Positions 1 through 5,100 of a stretch of DNA of 5,100 bases are shown here, one piece after another. Origin of the DNA: Alphaproteobacteria bacterium (GTDB lineage: Bacteria; Pseudomonadota; Alphaproteobacteria; Rhizobiales; Beijerinckiaceae); the NCBI GenBank assembly GCA_009921785.1, contig RFXE01000137.1, positions 1 through 5,100 on the forward strand. The letters are read 5' to 3'. Below the pieces are notes generated by a model, which worked only from the letters and a program-made list of their open reading frames with translations, made no database searches and had not been told where the DNA came from. The position numbers and the translations under genes are program-made. The first letter of the stretch is position 1, and every line of letters begins with the position of its first letter.

Positions 1-691
1 ACACGAACGCGATGGCGCAGAAAACCACCGCCAGTTGCTGATCAATGAAGACGAGGGGAAAGGACATTTCCCAGAGTATAAATGACCATGAAGCCAGAAT
101 AGCAATAACGGACTTTCGAAAGAGTGAGTTTTTGGAAAGCGGTCCATAAAGACCTCCATCAAGAAAATGCGTTAGAGCGGTGCCCTTTCGCCACTGGCTG
201 TTCAATAATTTTACGGCGCCTGACATGAAATAGGATGTAACGGAATGAATTGTTACATACCAAAGCGCTGCAATCCAAGCCTGTGCTTCATCGACAAAAT
301 GAGATGCCGTCACCGCAATGAGCAAGCCCGTAACGGTGACAACAGTCATGAAATCGCTACCGCCGTTAAAAGCGCCGCGCCATCGAATAAGAAGTATGAT
401 CGTACTTATAAAAAGAAAAGTGCCAGAGAATAAAGTTACACCCCAGAAAAGGCTCATGGCGAATAGAAGCCGAAGCACGAGATGGATTAAGTGAACGGAG
501 TCACGAAAAACAAAATCGAAAAATTCGCGCAGGAGCTTATTCGAATGAGAAAGATCCCCGCGTTGCACCGACCAGGCCCATTTAGTCCTGACATCAGCCG
601 AGTTTGAAAGTGTCAAAAATTCTATCGTTTGAATGATGAGGCTCAAGGATAGAAATGAGCAAAATAAGCGGATTACGATTTCAAGAGACAT
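1..691 (-). CDS. HTTM/DoxX-like polytopic membrane protein (3' end off the window)
   Basis: The frame read leftwards from an ATG at 691-689 stays open for 230 codons to the window edge, so the C-terminus is missing. The visible part is strongly hydrophobic, with helices at roughly residues 4-24, 70-102 (probably two), 114-132, 139-158, 193-217 and 219 onward. Three motifs resemble the HTTM (horizontally transferred transmembrane, vitamin K-dependent carboxylase-like) and DoxX-type families: FNGGSDFM near 108-115, the YxxSGxxKLxxxxWRxGxAL pattern at 154-173, and WEMSFPL at 207-213. This assignment is by eye, and the biochemical role of bacterial HTTM-like proteins of this kind is mostly unknown. 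The ATG overlaps the last 11 bases of the upstream gene, including its TGA, and only a weak purine stretch (CGAGA) precedes it. Translational coupling is therefore likely. Base composition is lower in G+C than the genes to the right, which fits an accessory origin. No plus-strand gene is supported in this stretch. Confidence 0.72.
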   Translation of the reverse strand, partial: MSLEIVIRLFCSFLSLSLIIQTIEFLTLSNSADVRTKWAWSVQRGDLSHSNKLLREFFDFVFRDSVHLIHLVLRLLFAMSLFWGVTLFSGTFLFISTIILLIRWRGAFNGGSDFMTVVTVTGLLIAVTASHFVDEAQAWIAALWYVTIHSVTSYFMSGAVKLLNSQWRKGTALTHFLDGGLYGPLSKNSLFRKSVIAILASWSFILWEMSFPLVFIDQQLAVVFCAIAFV

Positions 692-1256
692 GGTTGATCT
701 CGTTAATGATCGGCGAGACCAATATAACTGACTCGGACTCATCCAAGTTTAGCCCGGGCAACATACGAATTTCGAATTGATAGGCTTTGATGTTACTTTC
801 ATTGATGTGGCGGATAATGAAAGCGCGCGCAATCTTTTCCGTGAGCATATAGGAGACAAGAGTCTTGGCACTCTGAGACTCCGGAATCACTTGAAGATCA
901 AGACTCAAATGATCAATCAATGTCTGTTCCGTCATCTGCAAATTATTTTCGGGATTAAAAAAGAGATCAGATAATTTGAAGGATGCGCGAGGAAGGAACT
1001 GAACCCAATCAGTCCATTGGTCATTCGTCATAAGCGCGCGAACATAGAGACGCGGTTGATATCCGGGAGAATCAAAAAAGCGCCAGCTTGGAAAAAATCC
1101 CCTCAACAGGAAAAGCCAACGACTCGTTAAGTTTTGCCCTCGCCCAATCAACGCGAGCACCAGCAGCGCGAGATAAAGAGCAAGGATAAATGTCGAAACG
1201 CCGAAAACCATTACGCACCACTGCACATAACCATACGAATGCCGAATGTAAGACAA
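681..1256 (-). CDS. single-pass membrane protein of unknown function paired with the HTTM-like gene
   Basis: From a TTG at 1256 the protein has 191 residues: a short N-terminus, one strong membrane helix at about 14-37, then a mostly soluble domain of about 150 residues. Its most striking segment is GFFPSWRFFDSPGYQPRLYV (residues 53-72). A similar P-x-W-x-F-F followed by a Leu-Tyr-x-Arg type element is, to my recollection, seen in small proteins encoded beside HTTM/DoxX-like genes; no search was run. The rest shows no catalytic motif I recognise. The gene overlaps the downstream HTTM-like gene by 11 bases, so the two are probably co-translated and may act together in the membrane. The start is uncertain. 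The TTG has no Shine-Dalgarno sequence. An ATG at 1211 would give 176 residues beginning right at the helix. An upstream fragment beyond a G7 tract could extend the N-terminus to about 214 residues if the frame were restored. Confidence 0.7.
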   Translation of the reverse strand: MSYIRHSYGYVQWCVMVFGVSTFILALYLALLVLALIGRGQNLTSRWLFLLRGFFPSWRFFDSPGYQPRLYVRALMTNDQWTDWVQFLPRASFKLSDLFFNPENNLQMTEQTLIDHLSLDLQVIPESQSAKTLVSYMLTEKIARAFIIRHINESNIKAYQFEIRMLPGLNLDESESVILVSPIINEINHVS

Positions 1257-1326
1257 AAGATTAAAAATATAAATAAGGCACAGAAGCCCCCCCTGCGGAT
1301 ATGAAGCGGCGTCTAAGTGCTCTCAT
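1257..1326 (-). other. possible frame-broken N-terminal extension with a G7 tract
   Basis: On the minus strand an ATG at 1326-1324 starts a short frame encoding MRALRRRFISAGG. It then meets seven consecutive G (plus-strand C at 1287-1293). In the sequence as given this frame stops at a TAA shortly after the tract. Removing one G would join it without a stop to the frame of the 191-residue protein, adding a basic N-terminus and a hydrophobic stretch (GGLLCLIYIFNLLSYI). The fused product would have 214 residues. This could be a real mutation, a sequencing error, a slippage-prone contingency tract, or chance upstream of a correct internal start. If coding, it would leave only 32 bases to the ATG of mtgA chosen here and would overlap the alternative GTG start of mtgA. 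Confidence 0.35.
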
Positions 1327-1358
1327 CACTAAAATTGCGGTTCTTGACCATCCCCTCT

Positions 1359-2054
1359 ATGAAAGAGCGCTCGAGCTTTAGAGTCCCCGTGTCCATGCCA
1401 TTTCTTCGACGTCTTTTTCGACTGTTTAAAATCGCCCTTCAGGCGCTCATGGCGCTTTTCGTTATCAGCCTCATTTGGGGACGGATCTTTCCTCTGCCCT
1501 CGACACTCATAATTGGTCAATTGGTAACGGGAACAGTTCCCTCATGGCGGTGGGTTTCCATCGAGTCGATCTCGCCCGCCTTAACGAAAGCGGTTATTGC
1601 CGCCGAGGACCAGCGTTTCTGTTCGCATTGGGGTGTCGATTTTGTTGAGCTGCATTCGGTCTTGTCTGATCGCGGCGGCCCTTCACGCGGCGCTTCTACC
1701 CTCTCGATGCAGGTTGCCAAAAATCTCTATCTTTGGCCCGGTCGCTCTTATATCCGAAAAGCACTCGAGTTGCCGCTTGCCCTTTTGATTGATCTTCTTT
1801 GGGGCAAGAAGCGGGTCATGGAGATCTATCTCAACATTGCGGAATGGGGACGTGGCATATTTGGCGCCGAAGCCGCTGCGCAATTCTATTTCAAAAAATC
1901 AGCGGCCGATTTGACTGCTGACGAGGCCGCGCGCTTAACCGCAAGCCTGCCTAATCCGATCCGTCGCAATCCCGCCCGTTCAAGCGGAACGGCCGCGCGT
2001 GTGGCGGAGAAGGCCTCGGGCATCACAACTGAGACAGCCTGCCTCAAATGGTGA
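1359..2054 (+). CDS. mtgA: monofunctional biosynthetic peptidoglycan transglycosylase (GT51)
   Basis: MtgA polymerises lipid II into glycan strands at the outer face of the inner membrane, without a transpeptidase domain. The 231-residue product has a basic N-terminus, one membrane anchor at about 22-42, then a single GT51 domain to near the end, which is a normal length for MtgA. Visible family motifs are AAEDQRFCSHWGVD with the catalytic Glu at residue 83, RGASTLSMQVAKNL at 110-123 (the GxST-x-x-Q element), RVMEIYLNIAEWG at 152-164, and SLPNPIRRNP at 196-205. All expected elements are present, so it should be active. The start is not fixed by a good ribosome site. A GTG at 1317 (245 residues) and an ATG at 1395 (219 residues, beginning MPFLRRLFRLF) are alternatives. 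The ATG at 1395 would also give a typical family N-terminus. The gene stands alone, divergent from the membrane pair on its left and separated from the iron permease by 213 bases. Confidence 0.95.
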   Translation: MKERSSFRVPVSMPFLRRLFRLFKIALQALMALFVISLIWGRIFPLPSTLIIGQLVTGTVPSWRWVSIESISPALTKAVIAAEDQRFCSHWGVDFVELHSVLSDRGGPSRGASTLSMQVAKNLYLWPGRSYIRKALELPLALLIDLLWGKKRVMEIYLNIAEWGRGIFGAEAAAQFYFKKSAADLTADEAARLTASLPNPIRRNPARSSGTAARVAEKASGITTETACLKW

Positions 2055-2157
2055 GGCGCTGAATTATCGGTTCAAAATCATACAATTGCTAAAGACTGAA
2101 CCGTCCGAATACATCTCAAATCACGCGAATTTTATGTGTTTTTTACTTTACAAAATT

Positions 2158-2205
2158 TTCAAACTAGGCCGTTTGCTAGCTCATTTTGTTTGAAGCCCTC
2201 AAACT
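2158..2205. repeat. TCAAAC inverted and direct repeats upstream of the iron permease
   Basis: TTCAAAC at 2158-2164 is matched in inverse orientation by GTTTGAA at 2188-2194. TCAAACT at 2159-2165 recurs directly at 2199-2205. Between the inverted arms, TAG and CTA next to the left arm could lengthen a stem with a bulge. Three related words in 48 bases, starting about 110 bases before the permease start, could be an operator or a leader-RNA fold, or chance in AT-rich DNA. Confidence 0.35.
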
Positions 2206-2253
2206 GCGGTGATAGGTCCGACGATGGCAGCGACGCCTTGACCGTCGTGATGC

Positions 2254-2259
2254 AGAGGA
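2254..2259 (+). promoter_or_regulatory. ribosome binding site of the FTR1 gene
   Basis: AGAGGA lies 8 bases before the ATG at 2268. It decides the start, because the frame is open from 2136 but the extra 44 residues are not membrane-like and do not resemble the start of FTR1 proteins. The protein begun at 2268 enters the first helix with REGLE near residue 20, as expected. Confidence 0.75.
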
Positions 2260-2267
2260 CATTTACT

Positions 2268-3071
2268 ATGTATGATACCGAGTCATGGACAATGTTTGTC
2301 CAATCCGCGTCCATTCTTCTGCGTGAAGGACTGGAAGTCATTTTGATTTTGAGCGCTTTAATCGCCTATCTCCTGAAATCGGGCGCGCGCCAACATCTGT
2401 CATCGCTTTATATCGGCGCAGCGATCGGTGTGGTGGCAAGCTTCGGCCTCGCTATGATCATCGAAACGTTTCTGGGCGAAGAGCAGAGCGCGCTTCTTGA
2501 AAGCGTGATGTTGTTGTTAGCGGCAGGTCTGATGATTTACGTTTCAGGCTGGCTCTTCGTGAAACAAGATCCACGTGCTTGGCAAGCTTACATCCATAAT
2601 CATGCTGACCAAGCGTTACAGTCGAAACAATCTGGCTTTGCTATTGGCGTCCTCTCCTTCTTCTCTGTTATTCGCGAAGGAGCAGAAACGGTCGTCTTCT
2701 ATCATGCGCTAACAAAGGCAGAAGGTGGATGGACGTCAGCGATCGTGACCGGCTTCGTGGTTGCGGCAATTGGCCTCGCCTTTATCTTTATCGCCATGCG
2801 CCTCTTAACGGTTCGTTTGCCGCTTCGCCCGCTCTTTGTGTTGACATCGGCATTCCTCTTTGTGATGGCGTTCCGTTTCCTCGGCGATGGCTTGCATGAG
2901 CTGCAAGAAGCTCATCTCTTGCCGGAAAGCCCGATCAACATTCCTTCGCTTCTCTATTCGATTGGCTTTCAGAAGACCCTCGAAGCTCTGCTTCCGCAGC
3001 TCGTTCTTCTTGCGGCGGCTGCGGCAGGGTTTGCTGCTTTTCAATTCCGAAGGGCACCCGCGCAACCTTAA
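2268..3071 (+). CDS. FTR1-family (EfeU-like) iron permease
   Basis: This is an inner-membrane permease of the FTR1/EfeU family, which imports ferric iron, usually after periplasmic oxidation of ferrous iron. The 267-residue product is close to the usual EfeU length. It has about seven hydrophobic helices at roughly 16-36, 46-66, 77-97, 125-147, 155-178, 186-204 and 240-258. The two diagnostic motifs are both present inside helices: REGLE at 19-23 and REGAE at 136-140. Their glutamates are the expected iron ligands of the family. His and acidic residues in the loops (such as HNH at 110-112 and HELQEAH at 210-216) could also bind metal; that is inference. Known systems use partners (EfeO and EfeB, or a copper oxidase and P19-like protein), but none is encoded in this window. 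The permease is either an orphan or works with distant genes. It has its own spacer upstream and a strong hairpin downstream, so it appears monocistronic. Confidence 0.92.
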   Translation: MYDTESWTMFVQSASILLREGLEVILILSALIAYLLKSGARQHLSSLYIGAAIGVVASFGLAMIIETFLGEEQSALLESVMLLLAAGLMIYVSGWLFVKQDPRAWQAYIHNHADQALQSKQSGFAIGVLSFFSVIREGAETVVFYHALTKAEGGWTSAIVTGFVVAAIGLAFIFIAMRLLTVRLPLRPLFVLTSAFLFVMAFRFLGDGLHELQEAHLLPESPINIPSLLYSIGFQKTLEALLPQLVLLAAAAAGFAAFQFRRAPAQP

Positions 3072-3110
3072 GCCTTGCGTCTAGTACAACTTAAAGATTT
3101 CGAGCCGAAT

Positions 3111-3146
3111 TAAAGCCACCCCCTTTTTTAAAAGGGGGTGGCTTTA
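3111..3146 (+). terminator. perfect 16-bp stem hairpin after the FTR1 gene
   Basis: TAAAGCCACCCCCTTT (3111-3126) pairs perfectly with 3131-3146 around a four-base TTTA loop. It begins 39 bases after the permease stop. The stem is stable because of five consecutive G:C pairs, but no clean T-run follows on either strand; the arm itself ends in CTTTA. It is best read as a transcription terminator or RNA 3'-end stabiliser for the permease message. Confidence 0.7.
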
Positions 3147-3197
3147 CTATGTCCTTGCCATAAGGGGTAATAGGGTCAAGACTATCTGAAAGGTTAG

Positions 3198-3209
3198 CGG
3201 GTCGACCCG
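3198..3209. repeat. 12-bp perfect palindrome upstream of the small secreted protein
   Basis: CGGGTCGACCCG is a perfect palindrome 56 bases before the ATG at 3266. It could be a regulator half-site pair. About 24 bases downstream is a TATGAT box (3234-3239) that could serve as a -10 element, but no good -35 is spaced correctly from it. The call of an operator is inference only. Confidence 0.35.
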
Positions 3210-3265
3210 TGATATCCTTGGCTGTTCAATGTCTATGATAAAGAGATATTCAGACAGTTATTAAA

Positions 3266-3595
3266 ATGAAGATCGAAAAAACCCTATCGCACGCGTATTT
3301 TCGAATGGTTCCTCGTAACCTTAAAGTGATGACACTCACCCTCTATTTGGTTTTGTCGTCTAGCGCGCCTATGGCCATTGCGATGAATTGGGAAGGCCAC
3401 GACGATTGGCTTACAGAAGAAGCGCACGCACGAGCGCTCCGATCAACGCTGCCAAAAGCTACCCCCATAGCGAAGGCCTTTCCTTTATGCGCTGAGCGCG
3501 CAGCGCTGCATGCCCATAATGCCTATGAACAAAGACCCATTGCCGGCATCAACTGCATTGATCCCAAGGATAAGCCGGACCAACCCGTTCGGTAG
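3266..3595 (+). CDS. small exported protein of unknown function
   Basis: The product has 109 residues. A basic N-terminus is followed by a hydrophobic stretch at about 21-38 and a likely signal-peptidase site after Ala-Ile-Ala at 37-39. The mature part would be about 70 residues, starting MNWEGHDDW. It has two cysteines (75 and 97), which could form a disulfide in the periplasm, several histidines (45, 54, 82, 84), and a NAYEQRPIAGINC segment at 85-97. I have a vague impression that similar small secreted proteins occur in other Hyphomicrobiales, but I cannot name a family. The ribosome site is poor. ATGs at 3305 and 3329 are alternative starts, and the latter would place the hydrophobic stretch directly at the N-terminus. 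It sits between the permease hairpin and the dehydrogenase and is probably transcribed on its own or with the dehydrogenase. Metal binding is possible but not shown. Confidence 0.75.
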   Translation: MKIEKTLSHAYFRMVPRNLKVMTLTLYLVLSSSAPMAIAMNWEGHDDWLTEEAHARALRSTLPKATPIAKAFPLCAERAALHAHNAYEQRPIAGINCIDPKDKPDQPVR

Positions 3596-3685
3596 GTTTT
3601 CAGGCCTCGCAATTTGACATTGATGCGCAGATCGGCAACTTCAGAAGGGAATTTTCAATTAACTTCGATCAGGGGTGGAGTGATC
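3596..3685 (+). other. short spacer before the dehydrogenase gene
   Basis: The dehydrogenase frame is open back to a TTG at 3614, but the extra 24 residues lack a family match and precede a strong ribosome site. A perfect TTGACA occurs at 3614-3619, yet the bases 16-18 further on are not a good -10. A promoter here is therefore only weakly suggested, and read-through from the small secreted gene is equally possible. Confidence 0.35.
3671..3680 (+). promoter_or_regulatory. ribosome binding site of the dehydrogenase gene
   Basis: AGGGGTGGAG ends five bases before the ATG at 3686. It supports that start over the longer TTG-led reading, and the dinucleotide-binding motif then begins at residue 8, as expected for the family. 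Confidence 0.75.
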
Positions 3686-4843
3686 ATGAAAGCTTTGAAT
3701 TGGGGCATGATTGGTGGGGGTGAAGGCAGTCAGATTGGTCCGGCCCATCGCATTGCAACGGCCATGGATGGGCACTTTGTTTTCAAAGCCGGCGCGCTTG
3801 ATGCCGATCCCGCGCGGGGGCGCGACTATGCACAACGGTTAGGGATCGCGCCTGACCGCGCCTATGGCGATTGGAGGGAGATGCTGCAGGGCGAGAAGAC
3901 ACGCGCGGACCGCATTGATCTCGTCACGATTGCGACACCAAACTCAACGCATTTCGAAATCACAAAAGCATTTTTGGAAGCGGGCATTGCGGTGCTCTGC
4001 GAAAAGCCGATGACGGTGACGGTTGAAGAAGCTGAAGAGATTGCAGCGACCGCTAAGCGGACAGGCACGCTCTGCGCGGTAAACTATGGCTATAGCGGTT
4101 ACCCGCTGGTGCGCGAAATGCGCGCGATGATCAAGCGCGGCGACCTCGGCAAGATTCGATTGATCCGCACAGAATTCGCCCATGGCTTTCACGCTGATGC
4201 GGCTGATGCCGATAACCCGCGTGTCCGATGGCGTTACGATCCGGCGCAAGCGGGTATCTCGGCGCAATTTGCGGATTGCGGCATTCATGCGCTTCATTTG
4301 GCAAGCTTCGTTGCCGGACAAGATGCAAAAGAATTGTCAGCAAGTTTTGCGTCTGTTCTTTCAAGCCGCACGCTCGAGGATGATGCGTGGGTGTCGATCC
4401 GCATGGATGGGGGGGCTCTTGTCCGCCTTTGGACGAGTTCAGTTGCGGTTGGTCGCATGCATGGTTTCAACATCGAAGTCTATGGCGAAAATGGCGGCTT
4501 ACGTTGGGCACAAGAATGGCCGAACCAACTCTTCTACACACCTTTGAATGGGCGCACGCAAATCATTGAGCGCGGCAGCTCAGGACAATCGCCCGAAGCC
4601 GCACGGGCAACGCGCGTCACAATCGGCCACCCTGAAGGCTTCACCACTGCTATTTCAAATATCTATCTCGACCTTGCTGAAGCGATTACCGCGAAAAAGG
4701 AAGGGCGCGCCCCTGATAGTCATGCGCTGTCATTCCCAACGGCTGTTGATGGTTTGCGCTCAATTGCGGCCATCAAAGCGGCTGTAGACTCACATAAAAA
4801 TGGTGGTCAATGGACGGATGCACGTCCACCTTCCTTAAGATGA
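3686..4843 (+). CDS. Gfo/Idh/MocA-family NAD(P)-dependent oxidoreductase
   Basis: This is a cytosolic dehydrogenase of the glucose-fructose oxidoreductase / inositol dehydrogenase / MocA family, which oxidises or reduces sugars, inositols and related polyols with NAD(P). The 385-residue protein has an N-terminal Rossmann domain. It begins with the glycine-rich loop GMIGGGEGSQIG (7-18), followed by ATPNSTH (83-89) and the diagnostic CEKPM at 105-109, with the family's Lys at 107. The C-terminal substrate domain contains ADCGIHALHL (196-205), the usual Asp/His catalytic pair being D197 and H201. GHPEGF (314-319) and the NIYLDLAEAI region (325-334) match the longer subfamily often found near inositol or sugar genes. 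The substrate cannot be told from sequence alone and no sugar transporter or isomerase is adjacent. No missing key residue was seen. The 3' end is convergent with the reductase gene, with eight bases between the stops. Confidence 0.93.
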   Translation: MKALNWGMIGGGEGSQIGPAHRIATAMDGHFVFKAGALDADPARGRDYAQRLGIAPDRAYGDWREMLQGEKTRADRIDLVTIATPNSTHFEITKAFLEAGIAVLCEKPMTVTVEEAEEIAATAKRTGTLCAVNYGYSGYPLVREMRAMIKRGDLGKIRLIRTEFAHGFHADAADADNPRVRWRYDPAQAGISAQFADCGIHALHLASFVAGQDAKELSASFASVLSSRTLEDDAWVSIRMDGGALVRLWTSSVAVGRMHGFNIEVYGENGGLRWAQEWPNQLFYTPLNGRTQIIERGSSGQSPEAARATRVTIGHPEGFTTAISNIYLDLAEAITAKKEGRAPDSHALSFPTAVDGLRSIAAIKAAVDSHKNGGQWTDARPPSLR

Positions 4844-4852
4844 GCGCGCGCT
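4843..4852. repeat. GC-alternating palindrome between convergent stops
   Basis: AGCGCGCGCT is a perfect 10-bp palindrome spanning the whole gap between the two convergent genes and touching both stop codons. It is too short and lacks a T-run, so it is a poor terminator. No other terminator fits in the eight-base gap. Confidence 0.4.
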
Positions 4853-5100
4853 TAGCTTGATGGGGATGATAAAATTGATTTCAGCGTGACTGACGGATCA
4901 GCCAAAGCGCTTTCACTGGGGTGAGCGCGCTTTTCGATCAGCATTTCTGAAAGACGAATATCGCGCGCGATACGATTACCTAGACCGATACCGCTTGCCG
5001 CAACAAGTCGTCCTGCCTCATCAAGGTGGAAAAGAATTTCACTTTCGTCATCGATTGATCGCGTGACGGTCTTTGTCCCTTCAGAAGGCATGCCTGCAAT
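4852..5100 (-). CDS. C-terminal part of a ferredoxin/rubredoxin-type FAD-dependent reductase (5' end off the window)
   Basis: The leftward frame is open to the right edge, so 82 C-terminal residues are visible. An ATG at 5091 lies inside the gene and is not the true start. The segment RSIDDESEILFHL, then GRLVAASGIGLGNRIARDIR, then the MLIEKRAHP and ALADPSVTLKSIL stretches match the C-terminal domain (Reductase_C type) of putidaredoxin-reductase-like flavoproteins. These take electrons from NAD(P)H through FAD and pass them to a ferredoxin or rubredoxin, often for a cytochrome P450 or ring-hydroxylating oxygenase. Full-length relatives have about 400 residues; the FAD and NAD domains would lie to the right of this window. 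The electron acceptor cannot be inferred from what is visible. Confidence 0.88.
   Translation of the reverse strand: MAGMPSEGTKTVTRSIDDESEILFHLDEAGRLVAASGIGLGNRIARDIRLSEMLIEKRAHPSESALADPSVTLKSILSSPSS
4959..4972. repeat. 14-bp GC-alternating palindrome inside the reductase gene
   Basis: TATCGCGCGCGATA is a perfect palindrome within the coding sequence, over the codons for the Ala-Arg-Asp-Ile part of the Reductase_C domain. It is probably a by-product of CGC/GCG codon use, though such words can also be methylation or structural sites. Confidence 0.35.

Larger units (their letters stand above)
2055..2267 (+). other. intergenic spacer between mtgA and the FTR1 gene
   Basis: No gene is supported in these 213 bases. 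The permease frame is open back to 2136, but the ribosome site at 2254-2259 places its start at 2268. Close to mtgA there is a 7-bp inverted repeat, CGGTTCA at 2068-2074 and TGAACCG at 2097-2103. It has a 22-base loop and no T-run, so it is weak as a terminator. Further on is an AT-rich patch (about 2128-2190) that probably holds the permease promoter, although I cannot point to a convincing -35/-10 pair. No clear Fur, RirA or Irr operator was recognised by eye. Confidence 0.6.

Noticed and set aside
245..433. 62-residue plus-strand frame with a basic composition
   Set aside because: It lies opposite the continuous 230-codon membrane-protein frame on the minus strand, has no ribosome site, and resembles no known protein.
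777..974. 65-residue plus-strand frame
   Set aside because: It is antisense to the 191-residue membrane protein and has no family features or supporting signals.
1997..2054. possible frameshift at the mtgA C-terminus
   Set aside because: The last residues (ending in a Cys-Leu-Lys-Trp tail) look like the normal basic tail of alphaproteobacterial MtgA, and the GT51 motifs are complete before it.
2068..2103. CGGTTCA/TGAACCG inverted repeat as the mtgA terminator
   Set aside because: The stem is only 7 bp with a 22-base loop and no T-run, so it is too weak to call as a terminator.
2136..2267. 44-residue N-terminal extension of the FTR1 permease
   Set aside because: A good ribosome site precedes the ATG at 2268, the extension has no membrane or signal character, and FTR1 proteins normally enter REGLE within about 20 residues.
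3614..3685. 24-residue extension of the dehydrogenase from a TTG
   Set aside because: The strong AGGGGTGGAG site lies within it, and the Rossmann motif begins right after the ATG at 3686.
3944..4321. 125-residue minus-strand frame
   Set aside because: It is an antisense shadow of the dehydrogenase, which has complete family motifs across the same bases.
4182..4547. 121-residue plus-strand frame
   Set aside because: It overlaps the dehydrogenase in another frame and shows an unnatural composition with no motif.

Overview
The window looks like a chromosomal segment of an alphaproteobacterium, probably Hyphomicrobiales (Rhizobiales) or a close relative. This rests on the style of the monofunctional transglycosylase, the FTR1 permease, the Gfo/Idh/MocA dehydrogenase and the ferredoxin-reductase tail, all recognised by eye rather than by search. 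Base composition is uneven. Sampled lines of the left ~1.2 kb are near 40% G+C, while the right half is nearer 55-65% and rich in GCGCGC words. No rRNA, tRNA, CRISPR array, insertion sequence or integrase was seen.

Left part (1-1326, minus strand): two overlapping membrane-protein genes read leftwards. The upstream one (681-1256) encodes a protein with one clear membrane helix and a PSWRFF motif. Its stop overlaps by 11 bases the start of a multi-helix HTTM/DoxX-like membrane protein that runs off the left edge (1-691). Just upstream of the first gene, a run of seven G on the minus strand separates an ATG-led fragment from the rest of the frame. This suggests a frameshift, a slippery tract or a mis-set start.

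Centre (about 1317-3146, plus strand): mtgA, a peptidoglycan glycosyltransferase, is divergent from the membrane pair. After a 213-base spacer containing small inverted repeats comes a seven-helix FTR1-type iron permease with both REGxE motifs. A perfect 16-bp stem hairpin follows it.

Right part (3147-5100): a small exported protein of unknown function (3266-3595) is followed by a complete Gfo/Idh/MocA-type NAD(P)-dependent dehydrogenase (3686-4843). Convergent to it, with only 8 bases between the stop codons, is the C-terminal end of a rubredoxin/ferredoxin-type FAD reductase that continues off the right edge.

The genes do not form one obvious pathway. The left membrane pair is the one clear co-translated unit and the least understood part. 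The FTR1 permease lies apart from any visible EfeO/EfeB or multicopper-oxidase partner. The small secreted protein next to it is a possible but unproven companion.
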